Below are positions 34,590 to 47,227 of a stretch of DNA of 64,000 nucleotides, piece after piece. Each line of letters begins with the position of its first letter. The stretch's first letter is position 1. The position numbers were made by a program, and so were the translations under genes. The notes under the pieces were generated by a model. That model was not told where the DNA came from. It searched no databases and saw nothing but the letters and a program-made list of their open reading frames with translations. Origin of the DNA: Macrotrachela quadricornifera (lineage: Eukaryota; Rotifera; Eurotatoria; Philodinida; Philodinidae). The DNA is taken from NCBI GenBank assembly GCA_022393335.1, contig JAJEKB010020399.1, positions 435,379 to 499,378 on the forward strand, read 5' to 3'.

Positions 34590-36640
34590 TACCTTGAAAT
34601 CAGTTTTCGAAAGAATATTATATATTGATTGAAATCGATATTTTTTTGGAACCGGAAGTTATACAATAATCAATATAACTCGTCAAGAATTATTGATAGT
34701 TTAAGCTTAACCATGTGGTTAGAAGAGCATATTTGTAAGTGATTCGGTAGAAAAATCTTCATTTTTGTGTTTCTAGAGACTTGAGAACATTTGTATCATT
34801 TAATAAATACGCTCTCTCGTTTTAGATAGATGTATTCTTTCAATCACACATCCATAACACATAAATAGACTATTGTTTTCTACATAAGTAACATTGTTTT
34901 ATCGAGCCGATTTTGATTAAATCCTGGCGTGTGAATGCTCTCCCTTTTCCTCCATTTAGCTACTTTTGCTTCAACATTCAAAAAATCGTACACTGTGTCA
35001 TATAATTCCTTTCCCCCATGCTTTTTATCTGTTTGTGCAATATTTTAATCTGTGAATAAATAAAAATTTGCTTTTGTGATTCTAGTGCTAGTTGATTTTA
35101 CTGTTTTGCGTCAAGCTTCTATGACTATTTGAATGATCACTACGGCAGGATATTTGTTATACGTCCTAACAGACTTATTACGTTTTTCTGAGACACAGAT
35201 ATCTTTGGAAAATGAGACACTAGTTTCAATATTAGAAGGTTTCGACTTCTAGACAAATTTTGTATCAGAATGGAACTTATGTCTCCCAAAATTAATGGCT
35301 GTAAAATATAGACTAAGTCTATCTTATCATATGCATTCTCATGGGAACATCTGTATAAATTTGAATATCTCAACGTAAAATCTTGCCTTTCAGTGATGAA
35401 AACCAGAGCTAGAACGAGTACAATTATAAATGCTTGCGTCCTAACTCTGTGGTAGAAATTTGGACCCACTCTCCCTCCACAGACTGTATCCGATATTTTC
35501 ATAATTTAATTAAATAATTAATTAATTTTTCTCTAATGAATTAGGAACCCATCACAGACCGTGACAGACAAGCACTCGAAGGATCATAGCACATGGAAGA
35601 TGTGATCTGAAGACCATCACAGACTGTGGTAGACGGCTTCGAAGCACTATCAGAGACCATGTATAACTTAGATCTGGTCAAAATATCTATCTAGAATTTC
35701 CTTATTGAAGTTTTATGCTCTAAATGAAGGAATAATGCCGAAGTATATCTCGCTATAGGAAAAAAATACTATGTTTTAGGGAATCAGCAGCAACAAATAT
35801 ATTGTGTTTCACATTTTAAAACCGCAGAAATAGCGCCAACAGCTTTATTACTTTTTGTCATTCTGTTTATACTGTTCATTCGTGTTTTATTCAATACTTA
35901 TGCAGTCTGAAAATTGAAATCTCAATTACAACGCTAACATCACATCACGAAAAACCACAGCCTCATCGAACAATTACCATTCTCGGACATTGAAATGCAA
36001 CCGCGCCGGTCATATGACGAACTTTCATAACAATTCGCAGCATAACGTTCATTAGTTATGAAACCTACACGAGCGTTGCGTGTGGAGTGAGAACTCTGTA
36101 AGCACAATACATCTTCTCCACCTCCAAAAATTACTTAATAGTTGCGACTGCTCAGCTATCGAACACTGCACATTATCTTTACGTTACTCACTGACAAGAG
36201 GTAGTTGTAAGCGATTGCATCGTTCTCGCTTTCTTTTTCTCTATGACTCATTTTGTTCTTTTTTCAAAAAAAAGCTATCTTCGATAACATTCTTTTTCTT
36301 TCTCTTTATATGCGGTATATGTGTTGATGCTTTTTGTTTTTTTTTCGAAGTATGTGCTTTGGCTGTAGTTTTATTTATTTTTTCGAATACATTCGTTACA
36401 TTGCAATTTCTCTCTTCCTCTGCAAACAGGGCATAATACACTGCATAGAGGGAATTCATACAAGGTTTGAAAGAGATCATCGTAAGTAGCTCGAAATTAT
36501 CACTTATTAACTCATTCTCATAGACTTTACTCTGGGAACCAAAAATGAATCTATAGTCATGGACTAAACCCAAACCACTAGAACTCGAGCCGATAAACTC
36601 GAACTCGAATCCATAAACTCGGATTCGACACGAACTCAAG
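34590..36640. other. Gene-free stretch, one short direct-repeat cluster
   Basis: No supported gene. Around 35550-35665 the phrase CATCACAGAC (or TATCAGAGAC) recurs three times about 60 bp apart. An open frame at 35140-35502 (minus) has a hydrophobic stretch but no family and no splice partners, so it is not called. Confidence 0.4.
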
Positions 36641-36648
36641 ACTATAGT

Positions 36649-37293
36649 TTCGAGTTGGAGTCGAGTTCTATCTACTACGTAGACATGGAGACTAACGGAA
36701 TAATTCCCTTGGCTGTAGTCTGGTTCTTTAAGTTCTTTTTAATCGGAGTACTTTCAGGTTTTCAAATCCTATATTGCGAAGGTACCCTTATACCCCCAAG
36801 TCCTACATTATAGATGTACTTTTAGGTCCTCAAATGTTAAGTGACAGGGGTACTCTTAGCTCCTTAAGCCCTATATTATGGTAGTACTCTTATTTTCTCA
36901 AATACAATACTATTGTGGTATCTTTAGGTTCTTAAGTCTTATATTATAGGAGTACCTTTAGGTCTACAAGTAAAGGATTTGAGGATTAAAACGAACCTTT
37001 ATGATATAGGACTTGAGAGTATCTTTGTTATATAGCACTTGAGAACCTAAAGGTAGCTTTATAATATAAGACTTAAGGAGCTAAGAGTACCACTATCACT
37101 TAACATTTGAGAACCTAAAAGTGCATCTATAGTGTAGGACTTGGGGGTATAAGGGTACCTTCACAATATAGGATTTGAAAACCTGAAAGTACTCCGATTA
37201 AAAAGAACTTGACGATTCAGACTACAGACAAGGGAATTATTTCGTTAGTCTGCATGTCTACGTAGTAGATAGAACTCGACTCGAACTCGAAGA
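36649..37293. mobile_element. Foldback element of about 645 bp
   Basis: The left half is the diverged reverse complement of the right half almost to the centre (about 36970). Matching landmarks are GAGTCGAGTTCTATCTACTA, CTACGTAGACATG.AGACTAACG, AATCGGAGTACTTTCAGGTT and CCCCCAAGTCCTACA. Within each arm a phrase like GTACTTTTAGGTCCTCAA repeats about every 50-60 bp. It is non-coding. Confidence 0.85.
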
Positions 37294-37299
37294 TATAAA

Positions 37300-39600
37300 T
37301 ACTCCTTTTCCTAACATTATGAAAAATGTATAGAATTTATTTTTTAAATTATTATAAGTTATAACATAGTTTGAGTATCAAGAAGTCTGATACAAACTAT
37401 GAAAGCAAAGAGTGTGGACCGTCGAACGATCCAGACTTAAGTGGAGTAGGTTTTAGCTTGGTCTTATACTATTTTTTGCTTTTGATACAGAAAAATCCCT
37501 CAAAATATGAAATTTATACCTTTTAGTCTATTTTTCTTGCACGGTGCACAATAGAATCTCATAATAAGTATACTACTGGAGAGAGGACGTCTTCCTTTAC
37601 AAGCCTACATATGTCCAGTTCTTGGGTCAAAAACTACTGTGAAACTTGCTATCGCTTTTGGTACCGTTGGAATCGCCGTTTCTCGCTGCATCTGATAGGC
37701 CGATTAGAAATCTCAGAAAATGTGTATGCGATATCGGTGTATAGTGGGCCAAAAAGGGCCCTTATCCGCCCCTGTCCTTATTCGTAATGAAAAATATCGG
37801 TATAAAAGTTATTAATTACAATAAACAGTCTTTCACTAAAACAAATAATAACCATTGCGTTACATATAATGTTAAGTTGATTATAATATTAGCAACAAAC
37901 AAATTAGAATTTGCATAGTGAATATGAAGTCTAGTTTACTGATATGTATTTCTCAATTCAAATTAAATTGAAATAGATAGTGATTTTCATCAAAATTAGA
38001 TTTGTTTTCACAGCACCATTATTATTAATAACAAATTAATTTTCACAAATTCTAATAAGTATTATTAATACTTATTCTGTTCTAATTTCATTAATCTAAG
38101 ATTATCGCTTCGTTTAGATATTCAAACCAATATGTCCTAGGTAAAAATTCCGACCATTGAAAAAATATTTCATTAAAAATGATTACATCATTGACAGTAG
38201 TATAAAATTTGAGAGTTGAATTCAACTATTCAACTATTTTTTCAACTATTCACCTTTTCAATTATTCAACGTTTTTCCACTTTTAAACTGTACAACCACC
38301 ACTTTGCTCTCATAAAAACATTATCCCAACATGTTTCCCAATTTTTTCATCCTTACTCACTCGGTTTCCTACGAAACCAAAACTGAAGAAAAAGTAAAAA
38401 GTTAAAACCGATCGGTAAACCTAGTACTCCATAGTCCTAAGTCAATAGCAAACCATACATTAACCCATGATTTTTCCACACAAGCTTACTCATTTATCCA
38501 TTAACACTACCAATACCATCCTATATCCACCTCATCCTAACACCATTCATCGCAAATTGCCATCCACTCTCATCTGGTCCGCTGCTTTCAGAGATTCTAC
38601 CCTCACTCTCACCCTCACCCTCACCCTCAAAGCTGACAAAAATTATCTCTTCAGCCATGTACCTTGGCAAACGGCAATCTCTTTGTACACAAAGACTTGA
38701 GGTGTACACAGAGACCAGCGGGTCACGGTGCTTCCCGCTCCCACGCCGCGACACCGAAATGAAGAGAACTGTTTACGAACGTATAAATTTTCCTCGAGGA
38801 ATTATTGAAATGCATGTAATCATGAACACAGGCTTTAATCCTGGCAGTGAGTAGAATTTATATGATGCAATATATACATGATTCACTCGACACAATACCA
38901 CTATTCTATGTGTCTTCAGGTTTAACTGTTAATTATGGAATGTGTGGTAGAGGTATTTCACCTTTCTCTTTCTCTTTGGGATTAGTGAACAAATATAGAA
39001 CAAATATTTATCTAAAGCTCCACATGAACTTTTCCATGGGCTAATGCTCCATTCATTAATGTATGCCTTCAGGAGATTACTTTACATGAAGAATATACTC
39101 AGAAAATATTTTTATTCAAACGCTCTTGCTGCAGCCATTTCATCACCTCAACATCCCGACGATATACATTAAATTAATTATGGTTACTATAACTTCTTCT
39201 AAAAATCACTCTTATCAATAGGCCATAGTATACTGCTAAAATTAAAGTCAATTAATGCCCTTCTTTTTCATGACCTTCTTCACAAGACGTATAAACAGAA
39301 AGCCGGATTCTCCTCAGCAAACAAAACGGACATTATTCTTACGTTTTATCAAAATGACAGGTTTATTTATACTTATTTCCACATCTAAACTAAAATCGGA
39401 ATCTATTTCTATGAATAACATTGGTACCTATGTATACCTATATAACGAGAACTAGAACTAAATCTATTCTGATATATACCTATTTATTTTATAAGTCATA
39501 TATGACTGTTGAGGATGCATTTATATTATAAGTCGAATTAGACAACTCATGCAGATTTTTGAAGCTTACATATATTTTCGAAGAAAATATTGCTTGTAAG
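37300..39600. other. Gene-free region, short simple repeat
   Basis: No supported gene. A run of CCCTCA units lies at about 38600-38630; it is too short and interior to be a telomere. Open frames near 38467-39044 are short, show no domain, and overlap on opposite strands. Confidence 0.4.
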
Positions 39601-39604
39601 TTTG

Positions 39605-42600
39605 AAGCAGAGACCGAAACGGAGCGGGGAAACGGGGCGAGGAATCGGGGTGGGGTGAGTTTTTAAGCCCTCGAGGCGGGGCGGGTTGAAGTTTTCGAGA
39701 GATACAGTGAGGCTGGACGAAGTTTCATTTTCGAAATTTTTCGTGCTAAAGTTTGATTATAGAATATTTAAATGATGCAGTTTAAACTCAATGATGAATA
39801 TCAAAGTCAATGATGGATGTCTTTGTAATACAGACTTTTATCCTCCACAACAACCTCTTTTAAACTGAATTAATAGCCAATGATACTGAACATGTATTAT
39901 TATTGGATATATGGATGGATGGATGGAAAATATGCAATTGATCATCACCTCATTGATGATGCCGTATTATATTTGATGAAAGTCAATCCATGTATCTGCT
40001 TCTCTCATAATGCTTTTATTGTAATTTTATTGTAACAAGTGTTCATCCTGCAGTTTCTCTGTTTTGGTCTATAACACATATTAGTACGATTTTTCTTGTA
40101 CAGCAACAACAAATGTTGTTTATTTCGATTTACTTTTTTTTGCTTGATGTGTATTTATTCATACGCTTTTTTACAATGATTTACTAAATCGTTTTCGTCT
40201 TTTCTATATTTTGATCTAAGTTTCTTTAATATTCTTTATCGTTTTTTTCTTAGACGATGTTATTAGGTGTGCACGCTTTCTCTATATATCATCTCACTCT
40301 TTGAATTATATCATTCTTTGTGTTCTTTCTCGACGGTAATATCATTCTTTCTATTCTTTGTCATAGATGATTTCATCCAACTCTTCGTATGTTTTTCCTT
40401 TGTCCTTAATATATATTTAAGACGTTGTTAACTTCACAACCAACATGTTCATTCTGCGAAACACATTAAAATAACTTTTGATATATCTTTACTTGAATTA
40501 AACAATTCTTCTTTTCTAAGTCTATTCGAATGGTAAACGATAACGATGGTGATCTTATTCTTTTATCATCTTCTCAAAATCAACCATCAACTGCTGATTT
40601 TATTGATAAACAACGAATTAATGATGATTCAAATCAATCAAAAACAATTGCAATGCTGTTAAAAAAGAGTGACAAGAAGTATGTGGTGATGAAAAACAAT
40701 AGAAATGTATCAAGTGGTATATGGTTAAAGTTCGGTTTACCAGCGAAACAAAATGAAGAAAATCCTGATCAATATGATGTTATACCAAATTATTCATCAT
40801 GTTTTAAATGTTTTCGAACATATCGATTTATCAGTTCATCTACTAGTAGTATGAAAGATCATAAATGTCCTCAAGACGTTCCTAAAGGACAACAACAACG
40901 GCAACGTCTTGCACTTCACCATCATCTTCACGAACAATGATGTCAACAAAAATTATAATACAGAAAAAAGATCGTTTAAAGCAGCTATTTGTTCGATGGG
41001 TAGTAACTGGTTTACGACCGTTTCAAATTGTTTCTGACAACGGTTTAGAAGTTATTATTCAAGAATGTTTAGATATAGGTATAGTTGTATTAACTTTTTA
41101 TTGAATGTCATTGATCTTCAAAAATTATTTCTTAAGGTCGTGAACTACATTTACAAAAACTTTGTGCATATGATTTGTTATGTACTGATCGAACAATTCG
41201 AAATGAATTAACCAGAATGGCTGACGATGAGAGAAAAGAATTAAAAGAATTACTTGTAGATTGCGCAAACGCTGGTTGTCTTTCAATAAGTCCAGATGTT
41301 TGGACTGATAATCATCGAAAAATAGTTTATTTAGGTGCCACAGCTCATATAGTGGACAGTCATTTTAAATATCGTTTAATTGATTTATTTTGTATTGAAT
41401 TTAAGGAGAAAAAAAAACTGCTGATAATATAATAAAAGTAAATGTACAACATTAATCTGTTTGTTGATAATATATTTAATAATTTCATTTCAGCTAGTTC
41501 AACAACAACTTTTTTCTATGAACTTGATTCATCAATGGATTTAATCACCTTCGTTAGTAATAGAGGGTCGAATTTTATTAAAGGTTTACGTTATTATCAT
41601 CATATGTTTTGTGTAGCACATCGTCTGCATGGTATATTAAAGAAAGTATTTTTCCAAAATGTCGCAAAAGAAAAACAATCACCGTTTAAAACTCAACCAA
41701 TTATTTCTATTGAAATTACACCAACAAAAACAACATCAAATTCTCGTCAATTATCTCCAGAAATTCTTCCTAATGGTGAACATCAAGATGAAATTGAACA
41801 AGCAGCTATTGAAGAATGGAATAAAGAAGAAGAAGATGATGATGACAAAGATGATTCATTTGATCATTCAGCATTGGCTTCAGCCAATATTCCTTGGAAT
41901 GCCCAAGAAGTATTGGATACCATTCATCATTGTAAAGTGCTCGTTCAGTATGTAAAAAAAGTAAGATTTTTGTTGAAAAAAATTTAAACAAGTTGTTTTA
42001 AATATCCGCTTTTAGACAAGTTTAAATCGTCAAGTTCAATTAATGAATGAAAACGAAGATGGTAACGTGAAGAAACAACAGCATTCACCATTTACCACCA
42101 TTCATCAATGTTCTAAAGTTCGTTGGTTATCGATGTGTAATCTACTCGAAAGTATCAAAAGATCATATGAACCCTTAAAAGAGTTGTTAGCTGAATCTAA
42201 ACAATTACATCGTATCGAAAAGATTAATCTGTCTATAGTGGAACAATTAGTTGAGTTTTTACGTCCATGGAATTCTGTATTAAAGGAAGTACAAAAGGGA
42301 AATACACCATCCATACATTCTGTGTGTCCTTGTATCAATTACTTATAAGATGATTTACGTAAACGTGAACGAAATGAACGAAATGGTAAGATGTTGGCAA
42401 TATGTTTTCATTTATATTTGTTATTTGGTATCATATAGGAATGAAATTTTTTGCTAAACGAGCATTATCGTTATTAAATTCAATGTTTGTCATCGAAGAT
42501 GAATTTATACTTGCAACATTTCTCCATCCAAATTTCAAACGATTAATGAACACAACACCAGCACAAAAAACAGAATGTTATCACACTTGTCGTGTATGGC

Positions 42601-43260
42601 TACCAAAACGCAATACATCAGCAACAACAACAACTGATTTAGCAACCAATGATGAAAATGAACCACCAAGAAAAAAACCAAAAAATTTATTACAACAATT
42701 AATGGATAATGAAATTTCCAATACTAAATCTTCAACTAAAGATAAAGATGAAGTTGACATATACATCAATTTTAAAGTGGATAAAGAAAACGATTATTCA
42801 AATCCTTCACTATTCTGGCAAGAATATCAACAAATATTTCCAAATCTAGCAAAACTAGCGCGTCGCACTTTTTCCATACCATGTAGCTCAGCTGCGGTGG
42901 AGAGAGAATTTTCTGCTGCTGGTCAAGTTGTAAATCAAAGAAGATCAAATTTAGATCCATCAACTGTTAACAATATCTTATTTCTTCGTTCAATTGAGAA
43001 TAACAAAGCAAAAAACTAATCAAAATGCATACAAAGTGTTTTTTTTTTTATATATTTTTTCTTACTCTTTTGTAAGTTTTTTTTAATTATATAATTAAAT
43101 AAATTTCATCATCAAATAAAATAGTTCTTATAAGAATAAGACGGAGCGGGGCGGGGAGCGAAGAAAAGAAGCAAAGGGCGAGGTGAGGCGAGGCGGGGAT
43201 AACTTCTTTCGGGGCGAAGCGGGGCGGGGAGCAAAAAATTCTCTTCGTTTCGTCCTCTGG
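39605..43260. mobile_element. hAT DNA transposon with G-rich flanks, approximate limits
   Basis: The decayed hAT transposase is bracketed by GC-rich, strongly G-biased patches in an AT-rich setting: 39613-39690 (GAAACGGAGCGGGGAAACGG...) and 43138-43240 (AGACGGAGCGGGGCGGGGAG...). They are similar and stand in the same orientation. I could not find exact terminal inverted repeats or an 8-bp duplication, so the borders are rough. Confidence 0.5.
40530..43019 (+). pseudogene. hAT transposase with BED-type finger, decayed
   Basis: Exons by eye start at 40530 (MVNDNDGDLILLSSS). A BED-like zinc finger follows (SSCFKCFRTYRF...HKCP). Then come LRPFQIVSDNGLEVIIQECL, a 58-bp intron (41079-41136), SISPDVWTDNHRKIVYLGAT, VSNRGSNFIKGLRYYHHMFC with AHRLHGILKK, KVRWLSMCNLLESIKRSYEP, and the C-terminal dimerisation block (IPCSSAAVEREFSAAGQV ... 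NNILFLRSIENN). The catalytic Asp expected in VSDRGSN is Asn here (near 41561). Frames shift near 40905, in an A-run near 41410 and near 41525. A stop lies near 42346. The transposase is inactive. Confidence 0.85.
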
Positions 43261-43723
43261 TTTGAAGTCGATATTTTTAGGCAACCAGTGTATAATATCA
43301 TCTCTACTAATACATGCATTAGTGTATCTTGCTATCTGTTGATAAGAAGAAAAAGTGACTTAGAATGTCCATGTGTTATATTGTATCATTGATGTACATG
43401 TATGTGATTAGTTTTTTTTTCCTACAAATTAAATGAAAAAAAAACTGTTTGATTGATGAAGCGTGACTAACCATAAATAAATGAAAAAAAACAAGCAAAG
43501 GAAGAGACATTTTTCGATAGAAAGTAAATTTTTGTACACGTTTTTTTTTTTATATTATATTTTGCCATTGTGCTATTCATCAGAAAGTATTTTATATTGT
43601 TACCAAGTTCTACATAATTAACAAAGTTTCATTTCATGAATGTTTTATTAAATGTAAGTCTTTCTAGCATTATACATTCATAGTCGATGCAATCAAAATT
43701 ATAATTTGTATTCAATACACGTT

Positions 43724-45631
43724 ATGGAGAAGCTAAGACGATTGCGACGACCTTATGTTGGTGCAATTCAGAACTATCTAGTCGTCTGGCTAAACGAGAA
43801 TATCGATAAAGAGAATAATGCTGATTGTCAAAATGCCATTACTAAGTTACGAGAAGTAGCAAATAGTGTTAATACATTCAATGATATTGATAAATGTGTT
43901 AATTTTATTACTGATATTAAGACCGAAAAGACCTTTATGATTTGTTCGAGTTCCACCGGGCACATTATTGTCCCGATCGTCCATGATATGGCACAGATCA
44001 GTTGTATTTATATCTTTTGTGAAAATAAAATCCAAGATGAACAATGGACACAGAAATGGCTCAAAGTCAAGGATGTCTTTACTGATATTCAACTCATGTG
44101 TAAAGCACTGAAGAAAGCTGTTCACGAATGCGATCAAAACAGCATTTCGATGAGCTTCGTGTCCACTTGTAGCCATCCAATAAATAAAAATCTCGATCAA
44201 CTTGATCAATCCTTTATGTACACTCAGATACTAAAGGAAATTCTACTAACCATTAACTTTGATGAAAAATATTTTAAAGAATTTATTACATTCTGCCGAG
44301 AAATATTTGACGGCAATCCAGCCGAACTTCATCATGTCGATAAACTCGAACAAGAATATCGTCAACATACACCAATCTGGTGGTACAGCTATCAATGTTT
44401 TCTTTTCTCGATGCTTAATCGAGCATTACGTGTTATGGATGTCGATCTCATCATCAATTTGGGCTTCTTTCTTTGTGATCTTCATCAACACATTACTCAA
44501 GTACATTTCGAACAATATGGCAGGAATTCTCATTCAACCATCTTCACTGTCTATCGTGGTCAAGGTTTGTCTCAAACAGATTTTGAACAATTGATAAAAA
44601 CAGAAGGTGGTTTATTATCATTTAATAACTTTTTGTCCACTAGTAAGAACCGTGAAGTTTCGCTCGACTTTACCCGTCAAACGATAAAAAATTCCAATTT
44701 AGTGGGCATCTTATTTGTCATGACCATCGATTCCACCATACCTTCAACTGTATTTGCTGATGTTCGAGACATTAGTTGTTATCAGGAAGAAGAAGAAATT
44801 CTTTTCTCCATGCATTCCATATTTCGTATTAAACAAATTAAACAGATTGATGACAATGATCGACTTTGGCAAGTAGAGTTGATATTGACTGGAGATCACG
44901 ATCCACAATTACAGACACTAACGGAATGTATACGAGAAGAGACATTTTCAAGTTACAAAGGATGGCATCGATTGGGGAAATTATTGATTAAACTTGGACA
45001 GTTTAACAAAGCACAACAAGTGTATGATGTATTGCTTGTTCAGACATCTGATCATCGTGAGTTAGCACACATTTATCATATGCTTGGAATGATCAAGAGA
45101 AGTCAAGGAGAATATTCAGAAGCGATTACATTTTATGAAAAATCACTTTATATTAAACAGAAAATTCTTTCTTCAAATGATTCCGATTTAGCTATCTCTT
45201 ACAACAACATCGGTTTAGCTTATCAGGAGATGGGAAATTATTCGAAAGCACTTTTGTATCACGAACAAGATCTTAAGATTTCAAAAACGATTCTTGCTCC
45301 AGATCATCCTGATTTGGGTATTTCTTACTGCAATATGGGAAAAGTATTTAATCGAATGGGTGAATATTCAAAAGCACTTTCCTATCACGAAAAAGCGCTC
45401 AAGATTTTTCGAGCAACTCTTCCTGAAAACCATTCTTATTTTGCTGCAACTTACAACGAGATCGGCTTTGTGTATGAAAACATGCGCGAATATTCGAGAG
45501 CATTGTCCTCTTATGAACGTGCTATTAATATTGGACAACGTTCGTTACCTGAGAATCATCCACGTCTTCAACAGTGGACAAAGAATCTTGAACATATAAA
45601 AAAGAAGTTGGAAAATAAATCATTTGAATAG
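43724..45631 (+). CDS. ADP-ribosyltransferase-TPR protein, 635 aa
   Basis: Single exon. I chose the ATG at 43724 (MEKLRRLRRPYVGAIQNYLV). The first 140 residues are an unassigned N-terminal domain. Next is an ART domain with the R-S-E pattern: TVYRGQGLS (Arg near aa 277), FNNFLSTSKN (Ser-Thr-Ser near 305) and CYQEEEEILFSMHSIFRI (Glu-x-Glu near 357). All three catalytic positions are present, so arginine-type mono-ADP-ribosylation of proteins from NAD+ is plausible. From about aa 400 to 610 come five or so TPRs of the kinesin-light-chain type, for example HMLGMIKRSQGEYSEAITFY and YNNIGLAYQEMGNYSKALLY, which probably choose partners. No signal peptide is seen, so it is likely cytosolic. This fusion is typical of large bdelloid gene families. 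The stop is at 45629-45631, and a MITE begins 8 bp later. Confidence 0.9.
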   Translation: MEKLRRLRRPYVGAIQNYLVVWLNENIDKENNADCQNAITKLREVANSVNTFNDIDKCVNFITDIKTEKTFMICSSSTGHIIVPIVHDMAQISCIYIFCENKIQDEQWTQKWLKVKDVFTDIQLMCKALKKAVHECDQNSISMSFVSTCSHPINKNLDQLDQSFMYTQILKEILLTINFDEKYFKEFITFCREIFDGNPAELHHVDKLEQEYRQHTPIWWYSYQCFLFSMLNRALRVMDVDLIINLGFFLCDLHQHITQVHFEQYGRNSHSTIFTVYRGQGLSQTDFEQLIKTEGGLLSFNNFLSTSKNREVSLDFTRQTIKNSNLVGILFVMTIDSTIPSTVFADVRDISCYQEEEEILFSMHSIFRIKQIKQIDDNDRLWQVELILTGDHDPQLQTLTECIREETFSSYKGWHRLGKLLIKLGQFNKAQQVYDVLLVQTSDHRELAHIYHMLGMIKRSQGEYSEAITFYEKSLYIKQKILSSNDSDLAISYNNIGLAYQEMGNYSKALLYHEQDLKISKTILAPDHPDLGISYCNMGKVFNRMGEYSKALSYHEKALKIFRATLPENHSYFAATYNEIGFVYENMREYSRALSSYERAINIGQRSLPENHPRLQQWTKNLEHIKKKLENKSFE

Positions 45632-45639
45632 AACAATTA

Positions 45640-46230
45640 CAGGGTGGTTCAGAAGTTATCTACCAGTCCTTGATTGCAAATAACTTTTGACAGGAACAAG
45701 ATAGAGAGTTGTGGTTTTCACCATCTGAATGAGCAATGCTGATAACATCGATCTGTATAAAATTCATCAAGACGAAAGATATTTTTTTTTTATTGAAAAT
45801 TATCGATTAACTCTCGTTTCTATGCATATTTTCGTCAAATTTTACAATAATCTCGATTCAATTTATATAAAAATATACCTTAAATCATGATTTTTCTCAC
45901 TATAAAATTTTGAAAGTTTCTTTGATAATCCGCTTCTTAAGGCAGGCAAAGAGCTGATAGATAATGTAGTGAGTTTACAGTGGAATAACTGTGATTTAAG
46001 GTATATTTTTACATAAATTGAGTCGAGATTATTGTAAAATTTGACGAAAATATGCATAGAAACGAGAGTTAACCGGTAATTTTCAATAAAATAAATATCT
46101 TTCATCGCGATGAACTTTATACAGATCGATGTTCTTAGCATTGCTCTTTCAAATGGTGAAAACCACAGCTCTCTATCTTGTTTCAATCAGAAGTTATTCG
46201 CACTCAAAGACTGGTGGGTAACTTCTGGTA
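45640..46230. mobile_element. Foldback MITE, about 590 bp
   Basis: Starts CAGGGTGGTTCAGAAGTTAT. The left arm (45640-45890) matches the reverse complement of 45985-46230 almost throughout, for example CAGAAGTTA, ACCAGTC.TTGA, TTTTCGTCAAATTTTACAAT and ACCTTAAATCA. It is non-coding. The right end lacks the final ACCCTG. It starts 8 bp after the stop codon of the ART-TPR gene, so it is probably part of that gene's 3' UTR. Confidence 0.85.
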
Positions 46231-46239
46231 AATAAAAAC

Positions 46240-47220
46240 TGAAAATTTCAAAAAGTAGCCCCCCCCCCTCCAGTAGAAGGCTCCCCTAAAAACTTCATTT
46301 TCTTTTTCATTTTAGAAACGTTTGTTCTCCTCAGAAATTAGCTATAGGTCCAAACTGTTTTTAGTGTAAAAATAGATTGCTAAGGTCCATACCTTGAAGG
46401 TGTCAAAAAGAAATTATAACTAACATTAGACTTTTTAGAGAAAAAATGAAGATTTAGAGCAGATATATATTGAAATGAAAATGATAACTATAAATATTTT
46501 TGATTTTTCATAAGAATATGCTTGTAACACGAATACCTAAAAATTCTCCAGAATTATTAGAAAAAGAATTATCAGTTATATAGATAAGAAACTCAATCAA
46601 TTTCAAACAGCATATGAAGATTAAACAACAAATATGACAGAATGGCGTTCCAAACTTGTATATATATTGTGAAAATATGAATGAAAAAAAGTAAGACATT
46701 TGTTGTGAAAGTTACATAATATTATTTGGTAAGATCTATTTTACCGTCATGAACGATTCAATCTTTTATTCTGCTGCTGTTTAGAAAAGAGAACTAGGCA
46801 TGCTACAATAGCAAACCCAATCCAAACATTTTAGATTTGAAGTGATTTTATCACCAAAACACAAAATTGATCAAAAATTCAAAACTTGAAAGGTTTGGTA
46901 TTGTAACATATCTATATAGAACGCAAAATACTTTTTCCACGTTGTGTATCAATAGACAGAACGAAAAAAAAAGCATTTTGTTTTCTTCCAAGATAACCGC
47001 TTATGATTAAGAGAACAAACTTTTACGTAAGAAAAAAAAGTCAAATGTTGTATAGAGTGACTCACTGGGTAAAAAAACTATCAACTTCATTTAAACGACT
47101 AAAGAAACTTATTTTACTCTTATATTATAACTATCATAGTTTTGTTTTTTTCATAACCTTCAAATATGACTTAAAATGGTAAGTATATACAACATTAATA
47201 CTACTCTATCCATATCTTCT
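46240..47220. other. Gene-free AT-rich stretch
   Basis: No supported gene. A short C-run lies near 46260. Earlier exons of the FAF1-like gene would be expected here on the plus strand but none was recognised. Confidence 0.4.
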
Positions 47221-47227
47221 TTCTTAG

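Noticed and set aside
35140..35502. 120-codon minus-strand frame with a hydrophobic stretch
   Set aside because: No family likeness, no flanking exons, and average composition for non-coding DNA here.
38597..38634. CCCTCA repeats as a telomere or interstitial telomere
   Set aside because: Only a few units in the interior of the window, and not the repeat expected for rotifer telomeres.
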